Below the pieces are notes generated by a model that saw only the letters and a program-made list of their open reading frames with translations, did no database searches and was not told the DNA's origin. Below, one piece after another: positions 24,672 through 32,197 of a stretch of 53,223 nucleotides of DNA (position 1 is the first letter of the stretch; each line of letters begins with the position of its first letter). The position numbers and the translations under genes were made by a program. Source of the DNA: Rhodothermaceae bacterium (GTDB lineage: Bacteria; Bacteroidota; Rhodothermia; Rhodothermales; JAHQVL01); contig JAHQVL010000178.1 of the NCBI GenBank assembly GCA_019634345.1, forward strand, positions 1-53,223, read 5' to 3'.

Positions 24672-26162
24672 ATGTCACTGTTTTCTTGGGAAGGATTTGT
24701 TGCTCTCATGTTGGGCGGCCTGTATGGTTCTCTGTTTGGTGCCATTCCTGGACTTACAGCAACGCTGGCTGTTGCTCTTTTTATCCCGATCGCTTTTTTC
24801 TTGGATCCGATCATTGCATTGCCGGCAATCATTGCGATTTCATCGGTTGCCATTTATGCTGGAGATGTAGGGTCCTCTATAGCTCGTATTCCCGGAACGC
24901 CAGCAAGTGCAGCCTATGCAGAAGAACTGTATTCGTTGTCCAGAAAAAAAGGACCGGTATACAGCCTTGGGATCAGCGCCATGGGATCAGCTATTGGTGG
25001 AATTATAGGCACACTACTGCTCATCTTCACGGCGACAGGCATTGCCAAACTGGCAAAGCAGTTTTCTTCCTTTGAATACTTTTGGATTGCTGTTCTCGGG
25101 TTAACGGCTGGAATTTTTGCGACTGGACGGGCACCCATAAAGGGATTTATTTCGCTTCTACTAGGCATATTATTTTCAACGGTAGGCGTAGACCCCACCT
25201 TAGGGTATCCTCGTTTTCACTTCGAAAACCCAAACCTGCTCAGTGGACTCAACTACATTGTAGCCATGATAGGGCTATTCGGATTCTCTGAAGTGTTGGA
25301 ACATGTCTATAGACCTGTCAAGAACGAAAACCATACTATTGACGATCAACATCCAACTTCCAACGCGTATTCCTTTTTTGTTGCCCCTCTCCTTTTACTA
25401 TTCAAAGAAAAACTCTCGGTGCTGCGCTCTTCCTTTCTTGGAGTTGTCATAGGCTTTTTACCAGGTGCTGGGGCTGATGTGGGGTCATGGGTTGCTACTA
25501 GCGTTCAGAAAGTAGGTAATCAAAACCAAGAAGATCAGGAGGATAAAGTTATTGTTGCAGGTACAAGCAGCAACAATGCAGCAGTTGCCAGCGCATGGAT
25601 ACCAGCTCTATCCCTTGGATTACCCGGAGATACTGTCACCGCTATTGTTTTAGGGGTTTTCCTAATGAAAGGAATCACGCCTGGGCCCCTTCTGTTCGAG
25701 CAAAGCATGGATCTCGTGTGGTCCTTATTTATTACTTTTCTGATCGCGAACCTTGTACTGCTTCCACTCTATGGGTATCTGACCGCCCGGATTGCTTCAC
25801 AAATCATAAAAGTGCCTTCAAGGATCTTGTTAAGCATCATTGCTGGGCTGTGTGTTGTTGGAGCATATGCCATTAACAACAACCCCTTCGATATATGGGT
25901 TATGGTGGCCATGGGCGTATGTGCCTTTGCATTAAGGAGAGGCGGTTTTCCTCTTGCTCAAGTTGTACTGGGAATGGTACTAGGCCCTATCCTCGAGCAA
26001 AACTTTATGGTTAGCGCTATTAAATCAAAATGGAGCCTGATGAGCTTCTTTGAACGCCCTATCGCCCTTGTATTGATGCTCCTGACCATCGTTATTATTA
26101 TCGTGGGAGTTCGGTTCATTCAGTCAGGAAAGGCTCACAAAAACACGACAAGGACCTCATGA
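24672..26162 (+). CDS. tctA: Tripartite tricarboxylate transporter large permease (TctA-like)
   Basis: About 496 residues from ATG 24672. The frame is open from TTG 24576 directly after the TctB stop, but the extra 32 residues are polar and lie before the first family helix, so the internal start is preferred. TctA features are LGGLYGSLFGAIPGLTATLA, PGTPASAAYAEE, PLGYPRF-like segment TLGYPRFHF, and FLPGAGADVGSWVATSVQKV, followed by LSLGLPGDTVTAIVLGVFLM. It is the main translocation subunit. The conserved Pro-Gly loops of both halves are present, so it looks functional. Substrate unknown. Confidence 0.9.
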   Translation: MSLFSWEGFVALMLGGLYGSLFGAIPGLTATLAVALFIPIAFFLDPIIALPAIIAISSVAIYAGDVGSSIARIPGTPASAAYAEELYSLSRKKGPVYSLGISAMGSAIGGIIGTLLLIFTATGIAKLAKQFSSFEYFWIAVLGLTAGIFATGRAPIKGFISLLLGILFSTVGVDPTLGYPRFHFENPNLLSGLNYIVAMIGLFGFSEVLEHVYRPVKNENHTIDDQHPTSNAYSFFVAPLLLLFKEKLSVLRSSFLGVVIGFLPGAGADVGSWVATSVQKVGNQNQEDQEDKVIVAGTSSNNAAVASAWIPALSLGLPGDTVTAIVLGVFLMKGITPGPLLFEQSMDLVWSLFITFLIANLVLLPLYGYLTARIASQIIKVPSRILLSIIAGLCVVGAYAINNNPFDIWVMVAMGVCAFALRRGGFPLAQVVLGMVLGPILEQNFMVSAIKSKWSLMSFFERPIALVLMLLTIVIIIVGVRFIQSGKAHKNTTRTS

Positions 26163-26222
26163 GCCGTTTATATCGTTAGAGACGTGAAGAGGCCCACTCT
26201 ATTATTCCTTCTTCTATTAGTT

Positions 26223-26609
26223 ATGACAATGCGTAGCAGACACTTTATCCGATTCGGAGTTCTTTTTTTTACCGTTAGTGCAATCTTAGTTGGATGCGAG
26301 GAAAGTGCATCCCAATTGGATGAACCTATTGTTGCGGAACTTGAACAAGCCATTTTACCAGATACTATCATGACACACACAGTCACTCAGGTACAAGATG
26401 CTCGTCAACAATCCGAAATTGACAAGCGAGCAATGGCCATTGAGGGCGTTCTGAGTGTTGGCATCTCTGGCAACAGCAACGAAGATGCCTGGATCCAGAT
26501 CATGGTCAAGGATGACACCACTGCTCAACAAGCAAGTAAAATTCTAGGGGATTCGTTGAACGGGGTCCCGATCAAATTTGCTTATTCGGATACCATCCGA
26601 GCACAGTAA
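26223..26609 (+). CDS. Small hypothetical lipoprotein
   Basis: About 128 residues from ATG 26223 (26229 is as likely; a GTG at 26184 would add residues before the signal). Lipobox ILVGC. The mature part has a helix rich in Glu and then a compact alpha/beta segment: KRAMAIEGVLSVGISGN, WIQIMVKDDTTAQQ, GVPIKFAYSDTIRAQ. This resembles small beta-alpha-beta modules with a VxGVGI strand and a closing GVPV strand seen beside trypsin-like or inhibitor proteins, but the match is not firm. It follows the Tct operon by 60 bases and converges on the sigma factor gene 12 bases beyond its stop. Confidence 0.65.
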   Translation: MTMRSRHFIRFGVLFFTVSAILVGCEESASQLDEPIVAELEQAILPDTIMTHTVTQVQDARQQSEIDKRAMAIEGVLSVGISGNSNEDAWIQIMVKDDTTAQQASKILGDSLNGVPIKFAYSDTIRAQ

Positions 26610-26621
26610 TAGTCAAACCAG

Positions 26622-27194
26622 TTAAGCTGCGGCCGGGGTGTACATATAGTTGTACAACCAGGCTTTGGCTTTGACCCAATCGCGCTCAACCGTTCGTACA
26701 GAGATGCCGAGTATTTTGGCGATTTCGTCCTCTTTTAATCCACCAAAGTATTTACACTCTACAACCCTACTCCACCGTTCGTGTATGCGGCAAAGTTGAG
26801 TAAGCGCCTCATCGACATCTATGACTTCCTGAATTCGATTCTCAGGCACAAACCGGGATTCATCGAAGGATTCATCAGGATTCCCACCTCCTCGCTTAAT
26901 CGCTCTATATCTTCGGGCATTATCAACCAATACACGCCTCATTACCCGCGCTGCAATGCCAAAAAAATGGGCCCTGCTCTCCCACTCGATATTATCATCG
27001 TCTACTAATCTCAGATACGCTTCATGAACCAAAGCCGTGGTAGATAAGTGGCGCCTGTTATACTCCCCAGCAAGTTGCCGTTGGGCTATTCGGTGTAACT
27101 CTTCGTAAACCATTTTCCAAAGCTTCTCCGAGGCACCCGACTCCCCTCTCCCATAAGCTTGTAGAATTAATGTAACATCAGTTAGCGCTCTCAT
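26622..27194 (-). CDS. ECF RNA polymerase sigma factor, TIGR02999 group
   Basis: The 190-residue protein has region 2 (LWKMVYEELHRIAQRQLAGE, STTALVHEAYLRLVD, FFGIAARVMRRVLVDNARRY) and region 4 (VVECKYFGGLKEDEIAKILG, SVRTVERDWVKAKAWLY). The long HLSTTALVHEAYLRL block marks the TIGR02999 (sig-70 X6) group common in Planctomycetes, Acidobacteria and Rhodothermota, where partners are often Ser/Thr kinases instead of anti-sigma factors. It is divergent from the plus-strand set that begins at 27460, across 265 bases, and may control it. No adjacent anti-sigma gene is seen. Confidence 0.92.
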   Translation of the reverse strand: MRALTDVTLILQAYGRGESGASEKLWKMVYEELHRIAQRQLAGEYNRRHLSTTALVHEAYLRLVDDDNIEWESRAHFFGIAARVMRRVLVDNARRYRAIKRGGGNPDESFDESRFVPENRIQEVIDVDEALTQLCRIHERWSRVVECKYFGGLKEDEIAKILGISVRTVERDWVKAKAWLYNYMYTPAAA

Positions 27195-27382
27195 AACGAT
27201 AAGGTTCTATGTGGGTGAATGATGAATACAATGTATGGGTTACGGTAATTCCCTTCCTACATCCCGAATCCTTTTTATATAGCACTCAAGCAGTTTTTGA
27301 AAATACCAAAAAGTAGACTCAGGGAGTAGCCCCTCTACTCCTCTGGAGGTATTTATAAAAAAGTAAAAAAAAGGTGTCGGAA

Positions 27383-27420
27383 ACAGTCACAAAATTACGC
27401 CATAGTGGGCTGACTGTGAC
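27383..27420. promoter_or_regulatory. Candidate operator in the divergent region beside the sigma factor
   Basis: ACAGTCA (27383-27389) and TGACTGT (27411-27417) are perfect 7-base inverted arms 21 bases apart, and a GTCACA/TGTGAC pair overlaps them. The element lies between the divergent sigma factor and 345-aa genes, 40 bases before the latter's start. A binding site or mRNA structure is possible. Confidence 0.35.
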
Positions 27421-27459
27421 GGGAGCCCCTTTGTTCTAAGGCCTTTCGGAGCAGAAATT

Positions 27460-28497
27460 TTGTATCCCAAACCTAACTTTGTATATAAAACTGTGACTCT
27501 TCATAAGACACTCCGCCGAGTATTTTCTACTCCTTCAGATCGTGAAGCCGTCAACCACCTTATTCACGTTTGTTCAAATATTGCAATGGCGTTTCTCAGG
27601 ATGCAAGTCCAACGAGGATCCCTCGACCATTATCGATTTGGCATCGCCACAGAGGACCTTGCAATTGACTGCATCGCTGATACGTTTCAGCGAGATAGCA
27701 AGGGGCACTTTGTCACGCTTGAAAATTATTTCAGCACCTTCGAATGGGAAGCAGCTTCTGAGGAAGATCTTACAATTTCCCTCAGAAGATTGATCTTCAG
27801 TAAAGTGAACGAAGGGCTCTTCCGTTCTTACAGAGCTGAAGATCCTAACCTGGCTAAAATCATCCGTAATATCAAGGAGGCTGTCAAAAGAAACGCCTCG
27901 TTTTCCCTCCACCGCGAACGGGAAATGCAATGGATTGTGGTTGGTAAAGCATCTGCTCGCGAGAACCACCTCCCCCTCGCTCCAACTACAGTCTTAGAAT
28001 CCTATATGACCTCTATATTGTGCGAGACGTCGAACACGTATACGGCGGTGTATGCATTCAAGGATTTCTTAAAAATGCATCCCTATTATCGCAATGCATT
28101 TCCGATGAGTGAATATGCACGTGTGCTGAGATCATGCTTCCAAAATCGAGAAGTACCTACTTCTTCCACACATGAGATCAATCTTTCTCTTATTGATCTG
28201 GAAAGTGCCTTAAAAAAGACGATTGCATACGTCCGATCTAAACTCCACGTTACTTACGTTCAGAAAGGAAAGATTAGCATTTCAATGTTTGAGACCTATA
28301 TCAAGGCCTTAAAAAAGATTCTAGCCTCTCATTTCGGCGCACCCTCAGAATCGGTGAGTTCACAATACGATGCTCTCGCCACTGTCATACCAGGGCTTTC
28401 AAAAGATAGCTTCCAAACTGAGCATCGAAATATCATGCAATATCTGTTTAAGATATCCAGAACGAAGATGATAGGCTATTTACAAGATGCCGTTTAA
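27460..28497 (+). CDS. Unrecognised 345-residue protein
   Basis: A 345-residue soluble, mildly basic protein starting at TTG 27460, without signal or membrane segments. The N-terminal half has a helical block GIATEDLAIDCIADTFQRD and later LRRLIFSKVNEGLFRSY that faintly recalls region 2 of sigma-70-like proteins. The C-terminal half is helical (LESALKKTIAYVRSKL, MFETYIKALKKILASHFGAP). No family is recognised; similarity to a sigma factor or DNA-binding protein is a guess. It is the first gene of a plus-strand set with a 71-aa protein, a subtilase and DUF4159. Confidence 0.7.
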   Translation: MYPKPNFVYKTVTLHKTLRRVFSTPSDREAVNHLIHVCSNIAMAFLRMQVQRGSLDHYRFGIATEDLAIDCIADTFQRDSKGHFVTLENYFSTFEWEAASEEDLTISLRRLIFSKVNEGLFRSYRAEDPNLAKIIRNIKEAVKRNASFSLHREREMQWIVVGKASARENHLPLAPTTVLESYMTSILCETSNTYTAVYAFKDFLKMHPYYRNAFPMSEYARVLRSCFQNREVPTSSTHEINLSLIDLESALKKTIAYVRSKLHVTYVQKGKISISMFETYIKALKKILASHFGAPSESVSSQYDALATVIPGLSKDSFQTEHRNIMQYLFKISRTKMIGYLQDAV

Positions 28498-28588
28498 GTT
28501 AATTCCTTCATGTGCAACTACACAGATTTAATCCCGTAACACTCAAACGTGATATGTCAACTTTTCTTATTACGTTTTGAAGGACACC

Positions 28589-28804
28589 ATGAAAATAACG
28601 GGCACAGTTGTTTATCAGGAGTTGGAAGGCGGTTTTTGGGGTATTATCGGTGATGACAACATGCAATATGAGCCCGTCAGTGAATTGCCGCGTGCTGTAC
28701 AGGTAAATAATAGCCGTATTGAAGCTCTTCTTGAACCTGCTGATGTGATTTCCTTCAAAATGTGGGGCCAACCGGTCTATATCCGCTCCATTAAACGTCT
28801 TTAG
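28589..28804 (+). CDS. Small beta-rich hypothetical protein
   Basis: A 71-residue product from ATG 28589, preceded by TGAAGGACACC, a good ribosome binding site at proper spacing; the frame's earlier start at 28577 is less likely. The sequence MKITGTVVYQELEGGFWGII, then a loop and SFKMWGQPVYIRSIKRL, suggests a small beta-barrel or OB-like fold. No family is recognised. It stands 23 bases before the subtilase gene and is probably co-transcribed, so it may assist or inhibit the protease; this is inference. Confidence 0.7.
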   Translation: MKITGTVVYQELEGGFWGIIGDDNMQYEPVSELPRAVQVNNSRIEALLEPADVISFKMWGQPVYIRSIKRL

Positions 28805-28827
28805 ATCAATCTTCCACAGGTACAGAT

Positions 28828-30396
28828 ATGCTTGGTGCGCTTTTTTCTACACCCCTTTTGCTAGCTATTATTGGTAGTCTGCTCATTGCATGGGATATTA
28901 GTAAGAAAGACAAAAAACCCGCTGTAGTCATCACCGGGCTGGTATTCCTCGGGCTCATGGTGCTTGTTCGCCTGAAGATCGCCATTACCCAGGGCACGTT
29001 CTTGGGCCTGTTTACAGGCGTTGCGTCTAACATGGGTGTGGCCTTGCTAGTCAGCGCTGGGTATCTAGCTGTTAAAAAATCAAAAGCCAAACCGTTCTTT
29101 GTACTAGGCGTCCTTGCACTGGGCCTTTCATTGGCCCTTACCATCGTTGGAAAAGTGCTTGGTATCAGTGAAGCATCTCAGTCCCAAACACTGTTTGAAG
29201 GGACAGAAGAACTCAATAATCACATTCATGATGCATCGATTCTCGTAGAACTTGGACCTGATGATAGCATCATGGAAATCTATCCGATTTACGAAAAATA
29301 TCATATCCATGTATCGAAGGCATTCCCTGAATTAACCCTTCAAATGGATGCTGATCTTGCCCAGGTATATATGTTCTCCGGTGATGCCGATGAGCTTGAG
29401 AGACTCATGGAGGAACTCAGGTTGGACACTGAAAACGTAGATCATGCAAGCATCAACATTCCTGTAAGTCTTGATCCACCTGCTTCTACGCCTTCTGCTA
29501 AATGGAAACATAAGCGCCCTATTGTTGCCAATGACCCGCTTTCTAACACACAATGGACACTAGAAGCAATCGACGCGCCTGCCGTCCACGAAATTCTTAA
29601 GGAGACCAGCCCTGTACGTAAAGCCCGAGTGGCTATCCTGGACACAGGAGTAGAAAGTAAGCATGAAGATATTACCCCTGTGTTCGTGAAAACTCCTGGC
29701 AATACAGATGAGCATGGCCACGGTACACATTGCGCTGGTATCGCTGGTGCAGCCACGAATAACGACCTTGGAATGGCGTCTTTAAATTGGAACGGGGACT
29801 ACATCGATATCCTTAGCTATCAGGCTCTTGGCTCTGACGGCATGGGTTCGCTCGAAACAATCGCCCAGGCTATTATTGATGCCGCGCGAAACGATGCAGA
29901 CGTTATTTCAATGTCTCTCGGAGGATTTTCATTCACTCCCCCAAAAGTCATTAAAGACGCTGTTGAGTTTGCTATGGACCGCGGTGCCATTGTCGTAGCA
30001 GCTTCTGGCAATTCAAATCAGGATGCCAAAAATCACATGCCTTCGAATGTGGAAGGTGTTATCAGTGTGTCTGCCGTAGATCAAAATGGCAACAAAGCTA
30101 AGTTTTCCAATACGAACACAAGCCTTACACGCCCAATCGCAGCACCTGGCGTTGATGTCGTTTCTTTGATTCCAGGCAATGATTATGGCCCTAAAAGCGG
30201 GACCTCAATGGCCACTCCTGTCGTTTCAGGGTTATTAGGTATCATGCGATCTTTATATCCAGAGCTAACCGCTTCTCAAGCCTACACCATCCTCCATGAA
30301 TCAGGAGTTACGCTCGACGATTCAAACAAAGTAGGCCGGATGATCGACGCTGATGCTGCTGTAAACGCAGTCCTCGAACTCAGACAAGCCATGTAA
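28828..30396 (+). CDS. Membrane-anchored subtilisin-like serine peptidase (S8)
   Basis: A 522-residue protein. About four membrane helices occupy residues 5-120, followed by a prodomain-like or linker region with SFDLE-type helix (ELERLMEELRL, residues about 185-200). The S8 catalytic domain has Asp272 in VAILDTGVESKHED, His298 in HGHGTHCAGIAG, oxyanion Asn in ASGNSNQ, and Ser460 in SGTSMATPVVSG. All triad residues are present, so it should be active. Whether the catalytic domain faces the cytoplasm or periplasm depends on helix count. The multi-helix N-terminus is unusual for subtilases. DUF4159 starts three bases after its stop. Confidence 0.9.
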   Translation: MLGALFSTPLLLAIIGSLLIAWDISKKDKKPAVVITGLVFLGLMVLVRLKIAITQGTFLGLFTGVASNMGVALLVSAGYLAVKKSKAKPFFVLGVLALGLSLALTIVGKVLGISEASQSQTLFEGTEELNNHIHDASILVELGPDDSIMEIYPIYEKYHIHVSKAFPELTLQMDADLAQVYMFSGDADELERLMEELRLDTENVDHASINIPVSLDPPASTPSAKWKHKRPIVANDPLSNTQWTLEAIDAPAVHEILKETSPVRKARVAILDTGVESKHEDITPVFVKTPGNTDEHGHGTHCAGIAGAATNNDLGMASLNWNGDYIDILSYQALGSDGMGSLETIAQAIIDAARNDADVISMSLGGFSFTPPKVIKDAVEFAMDRGAIVVAASGNSNQDAKNHMPSNVEGVISVSAVDQNGNKAKFSNTNTSLTRPIAAPGVDVVSLIPGNDYGPKSGTSMATPVVSGLLGIMRSLYPELTASQAYTILHESGVTLDDSNKVGRMIDADAAVNAVLELRQAM

Positions 30397-30399
30397 TGT

Positions 30400-31155
30400 A
30401 TGCGATGTGCGATTGTTATAGCACTGGTACTTCTCACTGGTTCTTCCCTTTCATTCGCACAACCCACTTCAAGCGCATTACAGGAAGGATTTCAATTCGT
30501 TCGTATTCGGTACGAGTCTAATTCTGGCCGAAGCAGAAACTGGGGTGGTCGTGGCCCTTGGGCGTATGACTGGCCTACAGCAGAAAAAAACCTGCACATG
30601 GCTATTGAGCGGACGACGGATATTCCCCTTGCCGGCGCTCCCATTGTCCTGACTTTTCAAGACGAGGAAATCTTCCAACACCCTATCCTGTATCTATGTG
30701 AACCCGGATACTGGTATCTACCCGAAGAAGAGATCGAGACGATTAGAAAATACCTCGACAGGGGTGGGTTCATCATCATTGATGATTTTCACGATAATGG
30801 AGATGGTGTTACTGGCTGGCAATGGGACAACTTCTACATGAATCTGAAGCAAATTTTCCCTGATAAAGAACCGGTCGAACTTGAAGACTCCCATCCTATC
30901 TGGAATATCTTCTATTCGATAGACCCATTGAGTGCTCGGTCTACAAAGCTTCAATCCGGAGAAGTCCCCTGGTTAGATGACGATGACGACCTATACTATG
31001 CAATTTATGATGACACAGGGAGAATGGTTATGGTGATCTGTTATAACCAAGATATAGGTGATGGATGGGAATGGCCTGAACGAAATATGGGCGACGCGTC
31101 AACAGTTAGCTTTCAGATGGCGATCAACTTTATCATGTATGCCCTTTCACATTAA
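30400..31155 (+). CDS. DUF4159 family secreted protein, copy 1
   Basis: A 251-residue exported protein (signal ending SFAQ) of the DUF4159 family, which has a glutamine-amidotransferase-like fold without known activity. Motifs: FQFVRIRYES, WAYDWPTAEKNLHMAIERTT, LYLCEPGYWYLPEEEIE, YLDRGGFIIIDDFHD, HPIWNIFYSID and the C-terminal CYNQDIGDGWEWPE ... YALSH. It is coupled to the subtilase gene. A second copy in this window at 41953-42717 sits beside MoxR, the usual place for DUF4159. It converges on the caspase-like gene with 10 bases between stops. Confidence 0.9.
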   Translation: MRCAIVIALVLLTGSSLSFAQPTSSALQEGFQFVRIRYESNSGRSRNWGGRGPWAYDWPTAEKNLHMAIERTTDIPLAGAPIVLTFQDEEIFQHPILYLCEPGYWYLPEEEIETIRKYLDRGGFIIIDDFHDNGDGVTGWQWDNFYMNLKQIFPDKEPVELEDSHPIWNIFYSIDPLSARSTKLQSGEVPWLDDDDDLYYAIYDDTGRMVMVICYNQDIGDGWEWPERNMGDASTVSFQMAINFIMYALSH

Positions 31156-31165
31156 GGTGAATCCG

Positions 31166-32179
31166 TTAAGGTACAGCAGTCTCTAATTGCTCGTTTCCCC
31201 TTGCAAGCCGCACAAACAACACTTCAAGAGCTGCATAATATTCTTCGATATTCATCTGGGTTTTCTGAGCCTTCAATTCTGCAATATCAAGTTCAATTTG
31301 ATTTTTTTCATCTAACCAGCTCGCTAGTTCGGGGCTGCTCCCGCCAGCAGCTGCAAGTAACGCAGTGTCTCCTGACGATAGATACGTAAACGCTGCAACT
31401 TGCCCGGTCCCAGAAACTTCCAAGTCCTCGATCCGAACACCCTCACCCGATCCTGTATCTGAAATCATTGCGTTTTCTGTTGCAACGTGGCCATTGTCCT
31501 CGTACCATTGATCTGTTTTCTCTGCTGCATAAGCAAACACCTCTGCAATCGATATCCTGCTGTCTTTATCCCGATCTGTCCCTGGATTTGTCAGAGATTC
31601 AACGAAGTACTGGGGAAATAACGTCTCGTTGGTCTGAGTGCCTGTCCTGGTTGCTGTAATAACAATTCTCCCCTCCCCTGCAATAGCCTCAATAAATGGT
31701 GCACTTGCACTTGCAGTATTGATAAAAACCAGACGGCGAGCCTGCAACGCGCCTACGAGGTCTGCATAATCGTTTTGAGTTAGATCCCGGCGCGGTATGT
31801 TTAACCGGGCAATTCCTCCTTCATAGCCTCCATGCCCAAAAAGCACTATCAATACATCATCACTGGAGGTCACCTTGTTATTCAGTGAGGTAAACTGAGA
31901 GCGAATATTCTCAGCATTTGACAGATCATCAACAAACGACTCTTCAACAATTCGGGCTTCACCCAATACAACCACATCGCTCTCTTCAAAACCCAAGGAT
32001 TCTACAAGCGCTTTACGCGTATCAAAGAGGTATCCTTTAAATTTGTCTGTGTGCTCCGCATCTCCTCCCAAACCTGCTATTAATAACGCATACTTCTTTC
32101 CTATATCCTGCGACAGAGTTACTTCACAGGGTGCAGAACAGAATAACAATACTAGTAAGGCGGTGAGTATCTTTTGCAC
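31166..32179 (-). CDS. Caspase/legumain-fold secreted protein lacking the catalytic Cys
   Basis: A 337-residue exported protein (signal about residues 1-24). A C13/C14-like fold is visible: KKYALLIAGLGGD, the His-containing LIVLFGHGG (His116), and the following strand RRLVFINTASASAPF. In active caspase-fold enzymes this last place reads DxCxSG; here Ala156 stands where Cys is expected. The segment EGRIVITATRTGTQTNETLF and a region with D-R-D-K-D-S-R acidic repeats (calcium-like DRDKDSRIS) follow. I infer a non-proteolytic member that binds a partner. Similar proteins with this Ser/Ala-for-Cys change are familiar from several phyla. It is the last gene of the long minus-strand series, 18 bases after the VWA/GATase gene. 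Confidence 0.78.
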   Translation of the reverse strand: MQKILTALLVLLFCSAPCEVTLSQDIGKKYALLIAGLGGDAEHTDKFKGYLFDTRKALVESLGFEESDVVVLGEARIVEESFVDDLSNAENIRSQFTSLNNKVTSSDDVLIVLFGHGGYEGGIARLNIPRRDLTQNDYADLVGALQARRLVFINTASASAPFIEAIAGEGRIVITATRTGTQTNETLFPQYFVESLTNPGTDRDKDSRISIAEVFAYAAEKTDQWYEDNGHVATENAMISDTGSGEGVRIEDLEVSGTGQVAAFTYLSSGDTALLAAAGGSSPELASWLDEKNQIELDIAELKAQKTQMNIEEYYAALEVLFVRLARGNEQLETAVP

Positions 32180-32197
32180 GATTACGTCTAGTTAGTA

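Noticed and set aside
31201..31389. Plus-strand 62-residue frame as a small gene
   Set aside because: Shadow of the caspase-like gene with no ribosome binding site or recognisable features.
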